From: Typha latifolia
Lineage: Eukaryota > Streptophyta > Magnoliopsida > Poales > Typhaceae
NCBI GenBank assembly: GCA_019914945.1
Contig: CM034105.1
Span: 2,170,001 to 2,234,000 of the forward strand
Direction: 5' to 3'
Length of the DNA: 64,000 bases
Part shown: positions 10,648 through 25,600 of the stretch, one piece after another
How positions within the stretch are numbered: the stretch's first letter is position 1
Layout: the number at the start of each line of letters is the position of its first letter
The notes under the pieces: generated by a model
What the model saw: only the letters and a program-made list of their open reading frames with translations
What the model was told of the DNA's origin: nothing
Databases searched by the model: none
Position numbers and translations under genes: made by a program

Positions 10648-13600
10648 TGTAGAGTCATTTCCCCTGTTCCTTACTGTTACATTTACATGATAAAGATGTG
10701 TTGCTCTGCCATGTGTCTGATGATATATACTTGAGAAGTGAAAATGTTACCCCAATTTCTTAAGTTAAAATTGTGGAGATGCACTCTTTTGTTGCGTTAT
10801 TAGTTATTACCAATTCTTTATTTTATAAGCCTTTGATCTTTACTGACATGTTTGATATATACTCAGAAAATGCAGTTCTAACATCCAGTGGCTTGAAGAA
10901 TTTTTCGTACTATTTGACCTGTTTATCATTTTCTTCTTTTGACATAAAGCCTACACAGGAATTTCGATAAATCTTTTGCAACCAGCAATTTTTAAGATAT
11001 AGACAATAGCTTGTGTGTGCTTATACTTGGCTTGATATAGCTTCTCTTTAACTTCCATTCCAAGTCTATTTATCTTTTAATTCATTTGATTTTAGAATTT
11101 TGAAGGAGGGATAATAAAAAGAATAAATACATAGTTCCAAACATGATCAGGTTGTCAGATATTTTGTTGATCTTACCTTCATTTATTTTTTCTGTAATTC
11201 TTCCTACTCCTTTGTTTATCAATCATAAGAAAAAAAATGTGTTGGTATTTGGTAATAGTGAAGGGTTGCAATAGGTTCATCTTGCTAGTTTTTGTTGATT
11301 TCAAAGAGCAAAACAAGTTAGTGAAAATTTTCTTTTTAATATTGTGACTTGTGATTGGTTTAGACTTAAGAAAACTGGCCAAAGTGAAAATATTCATTAT
11401 CTATTATGCCTTTCTTATGCTCTAGGATGCTGTATCATTTGATAAAAATGCAACTCCATTTGAAGATAAGATGCACAGTCGAGCTATCAATGAGAGGATT
11501 TAGTTATGTTGGTGGCAGTGAAGAAACCATAAAGTTTGGTGGATGTAGATTGAGGTTTCCTTCTGTATTCCTTTAAGAGAGAGTCATGTTCTTGAAACAT
11601 TTTTGCCACTTTGATGAGACTATCAGTCTTTCAGGTTTGTATTACGTATCGCTTCTAGGAAGTACCATATATGGGATTCTTGACTCTGCAAATTAGGTTT
11701 TGAAAGTGCTCTTGGATATCTTGTGAATTAGAGAATTTCAAAATTAATCATACATACCTTGTGAATAAAATAACTTCTTGGTTCTGTATTTTAGATTAGT
11801 GAAGAAAAGCGTTAAAAAAGCACACCGGTGTGCTGGTACCCTAAAGTTTCTCCAGCACGAGCTCCTATCTTCTTTCCTCTTATTTACTGCCATTATCTGT
11901 GATTACGGCTTGTTCTCTGTTGATCATCATCTGTGGCATCCATTATCTGCACTTGTTTATTCTGAATCACCATCATCACACTTGTCTCTTTAATCTTTAT
12001 CTGGTCAATATATTGGAGCTGGAAGTCAGTCACCAACCACCAGTATGAGATATGCTGAATGCTTGAGGTTTAGTATTTGTATATTGGGGAGCTGTGGTAT
12101 TATTATCAGCCTTTTGTACTCTAGTCACAGGCTTCATTAGTCGTTGCAGAGATTTGAAACCCTTAGCAAGTCTTTCTTTTTCTTCTTAGCTCTCTCTAGT
12201 TGGAAAATGATGACTTACAGGCTGAATTTAATAGGTCTCCAAATCTATTGAGGGCTTCAATCCTGCGATGATTTCTTGTGCGAGATGCTTCTCCTTCTAC
12301 TTTCCAATCTTTTTTCCTTATGCTGAGTGCTTCCATTACTATCCTTGTTCTTGTTGCCGTTGCACTGGTTTTATTATCTTGCTTTGTTTCTTCAATTATG
12401 CATGACTGTTGTATTCATATCTTCTTCCCTTCTGTTGCTGCTGCTGCTGCTGCTCGACTCTCCAAGATGTGCAATGTTTTTAGCTCTCTTATATCTGTAG
12501 CATATTTTAACTTCTTTTTAATGCACTCATTATTATTATCGTTTTCTTCGGTATGCAAGGGTGATTGCTGTCTTCAGTCTTCCTTTTCTGTTTTGCCGTT
12601 GCAATGTTCTCCTTTCGCTGTTTCTGCAGGGATACTGCTGCTCGTGGGCGTTTTATATTTTTTGTCTTTCATTTCCAATTTTTATCATATATGAAGCTTT
12701 CTTGGCGTCTACTTTTGTGTGATTTTTTTTCTTGTCTACTTCACTGACGTTGCTTCGACCTCATTTTGTGCGCTTCGAGCCTTAAAAGTACCAGACTTTA
12801 TATACGTCGGTAGGTAGTCTCTTACCAAATTCAAAATCCCGTAACTAAAATTAGAACAAATAGCTGATGTAATCGACCATACTTGCAGTTTTTAGGGGAC
12901 CAAGTATTACTGGTTCATGCTTTAATTCTGAGATAGGAAATATTGAAACGAGTGTGTTGGTAATGGACTTCTTCGGACTTGCACTCTGCAAGGAGCCTAT
13001 GTTAAACACTCGACCATGGACGAAAATACAACTCCATCTGTGACGAATTACTGATGAGTACAAAATATAAAAATAAAAAATAAAAAATAAAAATTTACCA
13101 TCATGTAGAATAGACTCCAAACAAGTCTGCAGCATCAAAAATCTGTATTGTTGAGTAAAAACACTCAACTAGTAAGAAAACTGAGTAGGTCTAATTGATC
13201 GATGTTAATCACTAATTCGATGCAAAATGCCAACATCAAACCATTTGATGGTGATGGGCTTGAGAACCAACCGTTAGAAGAACTATTCAAATATGGTAAC
13301 AGAATCTTAGTAAATTTCAAGTATTTGAAAGTTTATCTTTACAAAATCAACATACAAGGAGAAGGAAACTCCTGTCCCCTAATGTTAATAGTAAACAAGG
13401 ATCATAATGTTACTATTTGCATAATGTTTCCTGCAACAGTCTGACCTAACATCAAGTTATCCTCACCTAAACCCCGAGTACAATGGATAAGGTAGCTTCA
13501 CCAACAATTTACATCATTTGCTATTTTTTTTTTACAGTTGCCACTAAAACCATGGATCAAAACTTGTGGTTACTTCCAAAAACAACGGCCCTATTGACAG
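10648..13600. other. 3 kb region without a recognisable gene
   Basis: It lies between the convergent ends of ES2 and PIAL. The ES2 3' UTR is probably within the first few hundred bases and the PIAL 3' UTR at the far end. The middle (about 11800-12750) is strongly pyrimidine-rich with a CTG run at about 12435-12455. Open frames there read as low-complexity Leu/Ser/Phe/Cys strings. A small perfect hairpin (GTTGAGT, 6-base loop, ACTCAAC) lies near 13150. I see no domain, RNA gene or clear transposon ends. Confidence 0.5.
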
Positions 13601-16600
13601 TTATCTGTTGGAGCTCCCTTGTTGGCTGTTCACATCTCCAAGCCTTTTGTTAGGCTGCTGCTTTACAAGCGCATGAGGATTGATACCACTCGATATTAAT
13701 GATGAAAGTCGATTAGGATTAGAGCCAGCAACTGAGGCAGGTGGCCGTGCTTGTGCTGACTGTGCAGGAGGAGACAAGTATTGGTTAAGGGCGGCTGAGT
13801 AAGCATCACCAGTGAGGCTTCCCCTCATTCGCCCTGTTGGCCTCCAGTGTTGCTCAGATGGCAGCTCCTCAAGACCATCGCTCGCAAACTGTATAGTCCT
13901 GCTCCTGTCAGCAGTTGCTACAGCAGATGAAGGCACATGCGCTGTTTGAGAGTGAACTGCTGTACCATCTGCTAGCAATCTCCCATGTTGAGCTGCAAAC
14001 AGGAGACCCCGATGACCTTCCAAACTTCCTACTGTAGCACCTATGGCATTTTGTGATGCTTGTGAAACTTGCGTTGATGGGACACCAGAAGTCTGTCGAA
14101 CATTTAATGGTTGGGTTGTGGAATGATGTATCGTCTGATTTGGTATCTGACCGGTAGTCTGATGTTCTGAGGGAAGCTGCAATGAGGATCTATAAGCACC
14201 AACTCCTCTCAGTTGTTCTGGCAGTGTCCCTGTTCCAGTTTGGTTTGGTGCAGGAAGACCAACAACCTGTTGCAAAACTCCAGATGGAGTGTTTTGCTGG
14301 TCCTGTCCATCTCGATTCTGTGGATCAACAATGGGTTGATTCAGTAAAAGAATCATAAACAACCAACCAATACCGACAAAGTTACATGGCAATGAAAGCC
14401 GGTAGTACCAGTCAGAATAAATAACAGTTCAATTTTGGATCCACATAAGTGTATTCATAAACCAGTACCAACTGTCACAGATATGAGTATTTTCTTTTAA
14501 TGACATCTTGATTACATACAAGTATTTTCTTTTAATGACTTCATGTAGCATTTACTTGAAGGCAGATATCACCTTTTACCTCAACTTGATGATGCTTGAT
14601 GGCTGCAATTTAGATAAATTTACATTCCTTAAGGTCAGGAACTCGGTATAATTACAGCATGCACTAAAGCATCGACAAACTACTCTGGGTTGTGAATAAC
14701 TAAATCATTTCTGTTGCTAGTTCTTATCAGAATGTAGATTCTATTGACTACAGACCATCATTCATTCAAATAATATCAGTGAAAATTTAGAGTGTCAACC
14801 TAACTCCAATAAAATCCAACTTTATCATGAAAAGATCAAAGCCGAATCACTGGCTTTAACAAAGAAAATAAAAGGCACACATATGTTTAATATCCATATG
14901 TTAATTGACAGGTCAAACATGTTGTTAGTAGCTATCAGATTTCACTAGAAGTATTTTATCAGAATCTATCACATGCTTTATACTTTTGACAGAAGAACTC
15001 AATCTAGAGCATTGAGGACGAAGGGTTTCCTACTGATAATATTGGATCAGGATTTTGCAAGTTGTGCCCCTAAAGATATGGTGTTTGGTTCCCCTGTTAA
15101 ACATCCAAAGAATGATGATATTGAGTTTCTAAATACCCCTTAGCTTAAGTAATAGGCCAGAGAAGAGTAGAAATATAGCCAGTGGCACTGAAAGTCCTTT
15201 CCTCATTTCTTTCATTTCAGGCATCTACATTTCTTCATGATAGTTCTGATGCATCTACTCTTAACTCCTCTTTTGAAATCTATGAGTTATTCTGTCCTCT
15301 CCTTCGTTGATTCATTGCAAATTTTATAGAAGATTTGAGCCACTCTGGGCATGGCACCAAAATTTTGACAGTCTCACACATTCGATCCATGGAAATAACT
15401 ACTCATCAAAAGGGTAAAGATGGGTACATTTTGTGTCTCCAGATCACCACTGGAGAAGCTTATGCAGTCAGATGCCCACTTTTAGTAAGTTTTTGTCAAA
15501 ACTTGAAAAGTCTATACTCCCATAGATTAAATGCATAAAAGTCCAACTCAAAGCAAGTTGGTAATGTCATATTCAAGGGCAATTATAAATCAAATATGAT
15601 TTAAAAATACCTGCAATGACTTAAGCTGCAATGATGGAGTTGCTGCATTAAAAATCCTTGGCATTTGCTCAAGTCCCATATCACGTAGTGCACCAAACCT
15701 GTCCAGTGATGCAGTTGATTGAAGTGATGGGAGAGATGCAGAGCTCAAACCACTAGGAAGCGTGGAATTATAGTAGGCCAAGTTCCCATGCAGTCTTCTG
15801 GAAGAACTGGGTGTTTGTGTTGGCACAGGAAGAGCCTGAACTGCAAAAGGTATTCTGTCGACATGCCTCGCTAGCGGCGACCTCCTACCTCCATTGCTGA
15901 TCATAGAATCTCCATAATTTAACTGTGATTGCATATTGTCTGTAAGCTGCCTTGCATGTGACACAGGCTGAAAGGAGAATGGTGACTGTGAAAGTTCAAA
16001 TCTGGCTGTTGAGTCTCTATCAAATGCTGATAACAAAGAATCTGTGATAACAGGATTTAGGACAGCATCAGGCACAAGAGAACTCAAGGTTCCAGATGCA
16101 CGGAAACCTGAATCATGTACTGGTGCTATTAGTCCATTTGAGACAGAAGTTAATGAGAATGATCCATTTAACACAGAAGTGGATGAGAAGTTCCTGAACA
16201 AATCATTTTCACCTATATGATATGGGATTTCTTGACTGCTCACTGATGTACGAATACTTGGAGGATCGGGGAGTAAATCTGAGGTGATGAATCCATGATA
16301 ATCCATGATAGGTTTCCTATCTTCCATCTCAAAGGTAGTGTTTTCACCTAAGTTTGTAGGTCTCCCTACTGAAGGTTCCAATTGTCTTGAACTTACAGGG
16401 ACGGTACTTTCATCATCTTCTTCCATTGTCAGATCCACAACATCAGGTAATGCGGTTACATTAGTCTCCAGACTACGATCTTTCTGTCCTGCATGTTTTC
16501 CACTGGCCAGTTGATTTATACTTCCATTTTGTTCCAGAACAATTTTCCAATATCCATTAGCAGACATAACAACATCGGCAGTATCATCTCCCACCTCTTG

Positions 16601-19600
16601 CAATATCTGGAAAAAAAATTAAATCATGGAAAAAAAAAATCAAAGCCCACAGCTAGAAATACTAAAAGATCCTGCCTTGACCATAATCTCATGAATGCAT
16701 AAGTCAAAGCTCAAAATTCGATAAATTCTACAGGTACTTGCCTTAACCATATTTCGATCGATGCGTAGGTCAGAAATGCTTATAGGCGTGTTACAACACG
16801 GACATCTCCAGGATGGCTTCCTTGAATTTATTTCCATGTAATTGTCATAATCAAAGCACTAAAACAGGAAAATGGGTGAAAAAACCATAACAATATGCTA
16901 TTGTCAGCTACATGAAAAGGTTACAAAAAACTGACCTGATGGTGTTTGCAGAGATGTCCTCTAACGGGAGTTTTTATGCGTTTAAAACTGGGCATAATAA
17001 GCCAAGAAAAAAGAAAGAATATCAACTCGAGAATATAGATCATGTAGGAAGCATCTTTAAGTGATCAAACGAAATGCACATCAACTACGGCCTGGTAGAC
17101 TATTTTCTTGTCTTCACAACAGTAATGAAGAGCAAGATACAGAAGTAATTAGGACGAGAATGACAGCAAGAAATACATGTAGCATTTACCTATATGAAAA
17201 TTTAGAAACTCATTGCAAGGTGATCTTAACCATTCACATAAAGTTTCTGGCATAAATGAGAAAGAGTTGGTCATTGTTCTAAGATTCACCCATCCATTCT
17301 AATCTCCTGGATGGAAAAGCTAGATACTAGCTATTCCTGATGAAGCCTTGATGAGGTAGACTTTTGCAGCTCATTTCCCTTACAAATCACAGGGTGGTCC
17401 CTCTTCTTCATAGCAAGATAGTATTATACCCTTTTGTAGGGGTTAGCACTTATGGTGTCAAAAGAATGGAAAGTCAAGACAAGCATGGCAGTCCTTTCTG
17501 ACCTGTATTGCACTAATGTCTTGAACAAACAGACAGAGAAGCACCTTAATAATGATAGTTAATAAAGTTTAAAGCATTCTAGTGGGTAATATTGATAGCA
17601 TGGAGACAAGCTATCAGTGGAAAAGCTTAAAACATTCTAGTACTGTAAATGTTGATGTAGAGAAACACGAAGTATGCCAGAGGAAAATTAAGTCACAAAC
17701 ATGGCACTAGAAGATGAAAGAAATAGTTTCCAAAACAGTATAATATAATACCTTATTGGACAATTAAGTGATACTCTTGATGGCCCCTCAACTATCTCAG
17801 CATCTACAACAATTTAGGATATGTTTTCATGTTACAAGCACATCTCAAATTCCAAATACAGACATAAATCATTATAGAGAGTAATCACAGAAATAGGAAA
17901 ACATTTAAATCCTGATGGACACAAGCAGAACATACGCTAGAGCGAAAAATACAAAATGAGTGCCATTAGTGTTTCTACAGTAACACAAGGTTCCTCTATC
18001 ATGTGCTTTCTGCGATGTCGTTGAATAATAGTTGATACATGGAGGCAAACTTACAACAACAACAACAAGAAAAGGAAAAAGAAAATACAAATTGAGAAGC
18101 AAGTGGAAGTTGTAAATAACTTTTAGCAAGTGGTGCTACTCAAATGTAAAGAATTTATTTTTTCCAGTTGCTTCTTGTAATAAAATCACATGTTGCAGAT
18201 CCAAAGCATTTTGATGAAATAATAAGACAGCTTAAAGAATTAGGGGGAATTCTAGTAAGTTCCTTAGAATGATTCCGTGAAGACTACTAGCCAGTAGTGT
18301 TCCGATTACTAAGGGCTTCTTTTATGTAATCACTAATCACTGTTCATGAGCCAAAATAAACAATGATACTAACTCAGGGATTTCGTTGTCAACAGTAATA
18401 TGTCTATTGACTGGTGGTTAGAAAGTGTCATCAACATGGTGTCACGCCAAGACCGGCGTGGTGGTAGTGCCATCGATAGGTCTTTAGTACTGGTAGGGAG
18501 AGAGGGAGAAGACTCACAAGAAAGGATCCACGGGATAGAGGAAGAGGAGCAAGGAGGAAGAAACAAACAAGAGGAAGGGTTTGGCTACATTGAGGGAAGA
18601 GGAGAGAGGAAGACAACATTATGATTCTAGGAGAATTGGTGGGTTTGGACCACAGAATTCAACATAAGGCCTGAAGCGACATGGTTTTTAATTTAGAACT
18701 GGCAATGTTTGCATAGTATCAACCACCGTCCTCTTCAACATCCATTCACACGGTCACTATCGAGAAAGGTATACTGAGCAGCCCATGGAGCACAATCTAT
18801 GTATATCCATTCATATGGTTTAGATATATAAGGAAGAATAAGGTGCTATAGGTTGGGCTAGGTCACGATGAAGTTGTCCCTACCCCACCATCCAATACAA
18901 GCTATTTTAAGGCCCAAGTAGAGAATCGCTTCCATATTGTGTAGAATCAAAATTTTTGAATCAACTCAGAAAATGATTTTTCTAATCTTTTACGTGAAAA
19001 TGAATTCACAACCATCGAAAGATAAATAAGAAAAAATGGTGATTATCAAAGCCCAGGTCATGAGGACTTCCACTTTAATGGATTATCTCATGTAAACAAT
19101 TCTTAATCATATGTGAAATTTCAGCGATACATTTAGTTAAAAATGAATTTCCCTAACCCAGCATAAAAACGGCCACATAAAAAAAAGCTAAATAAACAGT
19201 TGCCCATATTGTAACTAGAAGATCTTTGGTTGTCCTGAATCCTGATAACATGTATTGCATTTGTTTAGATTGGTTAGCGACAAATCTGTTAAGGTGTAGT
19301 GTAATGGACAACAGTGAAATGGAACATAATATGCCCTATACTGCATGAGTAATGAGATACTTATCAAGCTCCAATTTTCAAACTCAAAAAAAGGGCAAAT
19401 GAGTTATTTTTCTTACCTGAAGCAGGTTCAGCAACTGCAGGTTGAACATAGTCCTCAAGTATTGGTGCATCAAAAGAATTTAACTTGCTCATAAATGCTA
19501 TTGCAATGATATAATTCCCTGTGATATTTAATTTGAAAAGATCTGATTATAAGCGAAGACTAGCAAAAAAGATATGCTTACGTCTTTGTAAAGATTTTAA

Positions 19601-22600
19601 TTGGATGGTGAAGCATCCTAAACATACACATACCATTAAAATATCCGATTGACTGGATTATATTGGTCCCGTACTTGAGCATTTTAGTAATATCTGTAGG
19701 GAATTGAGGTCCAGTATCCTGACAAATGATGTCCATCAAACAGAGAACTGAAAAGGAAACTAAATGGTAATAGAAGTAATTGTAAGAACCTACAGACCAA
19801 TGAGATAGTAGTCCTTCTCTCCACAGCCTTTCCATTTACCAAAAAGCTGCAAAGAGACAGAAAAACATTATATAAATTTAGGAGAGATGTTCGACATATC
19901 AGTGATGAGCTGATGAGAAATATACCTCACTTGTGATGGACTTATTATACAAGATGATGTCTCTAGATTATCTGTTTGAGCGACAAATAGTCTCTGCAAG
20001 GGGAATATGAAGTAGTTACTTCAAACAAGCTGATATGTCAAACTTCAAACAGTTGATCTACAAATTAATGACCAATATTTGAATAGACAAAATGAGTATG
20101 GAAATACTATTGACATAAGGTTACCTAAAATCTTTAGTCAAACAAAAAATTACCTAACATCACAACTTATTCTTCATACATTCATGTAAAACTTCACACA
20201 AAAAAATGTAGTTCAAATTATCTCTTTCAAATGGCTAATATAAATAACTTCCTCCAAACACTATGATGTGGCATATGTATGAGCTTATTGAACAATCTGC
20301 AAGTTCCATGAAGAATCACTAATTGGGCCATATCATAGGATTTGGTCCTTAATGTCATTGTTTACACCTACACAAAAATATACCAGGAACTTCTTAGTAT
20401 TTCCTATTTTACATGGTTTTTAATGAATTATCAAGTGTTAATTAATTTCTTGAAAACTAAACATGTCACCATGTGATCAAATTAGTATATAGGTTAGCAC
20501 CAAGGAGTTTGTGACTCAAATTCTAATTGCAACCTTCAACAATTAGCTTGTGAAGAAAGCCACTTTAGAAGTAATTTGAATTGGCAGCAGCTAATGACAC
20601 TTGCCCAATGTATCATGATTAGGAGATTGACTAGGAATAGTTGCTTGAATGCTACTGCTAGCTTATAACCAGTGCACAGGGAATAAGAATAATAATAACA
20701 AACTGAAGAATACTATAAGCCAGTTCTTATCAGATAATCCCACAACCAATAAATGCAAAGTTCCAGAAGTAGGGATAGAATTTAGATAGCTAATGTGGGG
20801 ACAACTTGTTGGGAGCTTCTAGGGCTAACCAAAACATAGGGAGAGGAGGAAAAGAAGACTGGTAGGGTGGAGTAGCATTTCGATCATTCTAATCCAACAT
20901 GTATATTCTTACCTTCTGCTTATTTGTAAAGATGCATTAGCATGGCCGACAGATGGGTTTCTATGATGTCATTGTACTTTACAAAAGCATTTGATGCATC
21001 ATTGAGAAAGCATTTTGAGAATGTCCTTCTAATTTTATCTGAGATATGAATCTTAAGATTACTCACTTTTGGTAGAAACCAAAGTAGACCATAGACAGGA
21101 AGCCCTGAAAGTATTCTAGTGGTGGTGACTCTAGCAGGCTAGAAAGAGATTCAGGCACGTTGGAATCTAGTCTCCAGGAAATCTAGTGCACTACTATAGT
21201 GGTGACATGAGATGTTGGATGCTAGTAAACATTACGGCTGTTTTGAGATGTTAGGCACTTAGTGCATATCATCTATTCTAACAGCATTGAGATGTTGCTG
21301 AACTTCTAGATTGTTTAACTAAACGATCTCATGAGATTGTGACATAATGTAGATACGTCTAAGACCTTGTATTAATAATTTTCAAGTTCCTCTATACATG
21401 AATTCTAGAAACAAGGGTGCACAAATATTTTATTCTTGGTCAGTCATACTATTACCTATGATATTGGAAAGAATTCTCTCCCATGATATCTATGCAAAAT
21501 TCTTGATGGTTTTAAAAAATTTCATTCACAGCTTGACAGTTGACAGGATTGGTTGGCTCACTGTGCTTATCATTATTTCAAGTGAACAGATAGAAAAGAA
21601 TATGTGAACTATGAACAAGGCGACACTTCGGCATCTCTACCTTCATATTTATTAATTCTTAAATCTGAGCTAGTTGATTTTTTGTAATATTTTGTTCTAA
21701 GATTTATCACCAAAACTTCAGTTATTATGTACTAGAAATATTTTCTTTTCTTTAGTTAAAGGTTTATGATTTGATAATATAGTCTTACGTTTCCCTATGA
21801 CATAAACAGAATATCATCTGAGACAGCTAGGCTAGAAAACTGAAAAGCAGTGTGAATATGATCTCAGACAGCATGGTCTAAAAGAACAAAACGTGGTGCA
21901 ATCTATGCCATGACTTAGACTTAAAACTACAAGAAGGGAATAATATATAGCTATGTACTACCAGTTCACTATCTGGTTCGGAAACCTGTCTGAACAGGCT
22001 AGTGAAATCTACCGGCAGAATAAGCAATAGTATTAAGCGACCTTACACTCATATTATAATAAATACAGTAAAAATAAATTAACAAAGAATGGCCAGTGAT
22101 ATATCCTACATTTATTTAGTTAGCCCATCACAAAAATGAGAAAGGGTGGGGATACGATAGAGAACTTGTCCCATGTACCAATTAAACAAAGAATAATTGA
22201 GCTTATACAGATAAAAGTATTTCCAAATTTCAATGCATGCAATTCAGGCTTTAGTACCAGATTCCAATTGCAGAAAATATTGCTCTATAAAGTTTCAATC
22301 TTTTACCGAAAAGCATCAGTATTTTAGACTGATTCTTTCAAAATAAAGATACGATAAGATTTTGCTTTAGAAGATACTTACAATCCTTTCATCTGGAGGT
22401 ATATTCCTCTGAATGTAGAAATCAGTCATAAGTATATTGTAACCATGCTGTGAAGGAGAAAATAAAAAATGTCAGCATCTTCACTATTTGAAAATTTAAA
22501 ACTTCCCAAACAATAAACAAGCAGAAAGAAGTATATTAGAGAAGCACCAAGTGTGCATGTCTGTGGGATGCATGTGCATGTATATATGAGTGTTTATATG

Positions 22601-25600
22601 TAATAAGGAACATGCTGTAGCCCTTAGTCCCATAGGAATCAAACAAGAAACAATGTATACTCATATAACTATTACAACAATGGCAACACCTAAGTCATTA
22701 ACTCAACACAAACTCTCTAGATTCAGCAATGGATAACAAGGTAGGATGAATGCATTGCATAAGCATTAGCAATATTGACATAGTTATGATCTATATGTCT
22801 CAAAATTAAATCTAATTGCAGAAGACAAGTGCAGAACCAAAAATATAACACACAAACTAGGAGGCATGACAACACATAAATAAGCAGTTGTAGGAGCAAA
22901 GATGTGCAATTTGCAAACCAAATACTGTTATCCTTGTGTACTGAATCGTGTTTAGGAACAATATATCAAATATTGAGATTAAGTCGCAATGACATCAAAA
23001 AAAAAACTTTTAACTGGTTATGGTAACAAGTAACAACTTAACATAATGAAGAAAATGCACTTCCAGCATAGGACCACAAGTACAATGACCAATTAAAGGT
23101 TATGGTGATCAACATAGTAAACAAGATGGACGACCTATAAGGCTAGAACACATCAAATGTGATGCACAAGGCCGACGAGTTATATAAGCCAAAATACATG
23201 TAGCCAACAACCCTAAATTAAAGAAAAATAATTTTGTATTCAGAGAAATAGTTGGCAGAGAAGTTGAACAGTGAATAACTTAAACACCCTCAAACTAATA
23301 TGTCAGTGTAGACATCTTCAAGCATATCATCAATGTGAACCATCAATTAAGTCATAGTAATGCCCAAGAAACATAATATTGCTTAATCTTGTTTACCACG
23401 ATCTGATATTCTTCTTTAAGGATTTTTTTCTTCACAAAATAGCCTCAGCGTTGGCATTACAAAAAGAAATCTTTGCATCAATATTATCTAGGCAACAAAC
23501 TGCAATAAATGTGACTTATAATGACTTATACATAGATCTAATTGACTTAGTTTCTCCAAAAAAATACCATGCTGAGTTGAGATATTTTCTTCCTGAAAAT
23601 TAACTACTGAAAGTTAATATCAGTTGTATTGGTTCTCATCATAAAGTAGAAAAACTAGTCAAAATAGCACCAGACCTTCACTTCAAAAGAAATAACTAGA
23701 AGGCCAAGCTTCAATTGGGGATAAAACCTGGACATAAAAGGACCATTAATGAGTGTATCAGATATAGCAGCAACATAAACATGTTAAAGAGAATACATAA
23801 CTAAACATAAACCTGTAAATATTAGACTGAAATTAGCTGCTAATTAAGAATAATATTGAATTGGATAAAATAATCTAAGTTAAAACAGATTGAACATTCA
23901 CTACACGCATAATGAGAGTATGAGACATATAATCACTAGAGTGACCATTGAAGGATGTAATCAACTACTATAAATACTAATAACAAAGCAAAGATAACTA
24001 TGAACTAGAAAAATATATGTTTAGGAAAAACAAAAAAGATGGTCCAGAAATAAATAAAAAACCAATAAAATTTTCTTCACATATAAAAAGATATGATATG
24101 AACATAAACATTTTACCAGTACACTTCTCAGAAAAAGTCTATTAGAAACAGGAAATTGCACAATTGTGTTTAATTTATCAAATGGAACAACATTGTGGAG
24201 CTATGAGATGTATGCCATAAAGTGAGGATCAAGAAGAATCATTTTCTTAAGGATCCCTTTTGACTTTTCAATATAGATTATAGGAAAAGGTTACCAGTTG
24301 AAAGATTAAGACTACTTCAACAGTTCAACTGACACAAAGCATTCTAGGCAGGTCATATTTCATGGACAACATGTCTTCGAAAGTCATTCTCCAAGCAACA
24401 AACACTAAAATAAGTCATGCAAAACTAACTCAGTCCAACAAAGACCTGACAGCTATGTTTTAGCCATAAGGATGAGGGACAAGCTAGCATATTCCCCCTC
24501 GCTATCTTTTTGTACTTCTTATACATCACATAATATATAAACATGATTTAAATATTTGAAACCCAATAACCACTCATGATATACCAAATAAGCAAGTAGA
24601 GACTGATCACCAGAACTGACTCGGAAATATACTATAGTCAATGGTAAGGAACTTTCTCTAATTCATAAGGATAACAGTACAGTCATCGTCCATTATGGTT
24701 GTACCTGCTCATGATTTTTGCAATGGTATCAAAAGCATTACCAACAACAGTCATGGAACTCGTTGACATACAAAAGCTGCTAAACAGCTGCATGGATAAA
24801 TTTTGTAGTTAGAAAGATGCCATAAAAGCCAACAGAAGGATACGAAGAAGAGGAAATTTTATCCAGATAAATTTACAAAACCTCTTTTGCCATGCCAAGA
24901 ATTTCATCACTATCACTAGCTTCAAACCATCCATTTGTACAAGCACTCTGCAAAACATTCAAAATGATTGAAACTGTAGATATTTAGATATGCATGGAAC
25001 TTCTACAAGAGTATGTGAGACAACTACCTTGTCAAAAGTACATTTAAAGAAGTAATGGAAATAAATCAATCAGCAATAATCATAACATGTGAAGATAATA
25101 TACATCAACTCATATCAGATTCCCTACAGCAAGGAATTTACTACAGGCAACAGTTGTGTCCAAATTAAGTCCAATAGATCTGTGGCAAAGGGAGCCATCA
25201 ACTTGACCCCACTCAAATAAGAAAACCCAGCCACACTGCTATGTATCATACTTGTGCCCAAATTGAACATCTCCCATGGACAAATGATGAATTGAAAGGA
25301 CATGCACTTACATAATGCTACCAAACAGTATCGTAGAGTGTGAAAGCCTCCAAAATATAACTGAAATTTTAACACGATGTGTGTGTGTGTATGGCTAAGT
25401 AGATTTCCATTTTAACTACAAAAGTTGCTAACTCCCCATATTTACAAAAGTAATGCTCAATGCATGCATGTCAATTATAAAGCCATACCAGAAAATCCTT
25501 GATCATGATTTTGAATAACGAATACTGTGCTCAACAAGAAAAGTGTACTACTCACCCAGTTTTCTGAGGAGGTGAAAGTGGAAACTTCAGCCAGATAGGC

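Noticed and set aside
12278..12747. Open frames of 138 and 60 codons in the pyrimidine-rich stretch after ES2
   Set aside because: Codon content follows base composition (Phe/Ser/Leu/Cys), there is a CTG repeat, and no domain, homology or splice context is visible.
13147..13167. Small perfect hairpin as a regulatory RNA or terminator
   Set aside because: A seven-base stem in AT-rich intergenic plant DNA is expected by chance, and plant genes do not use such terminators.
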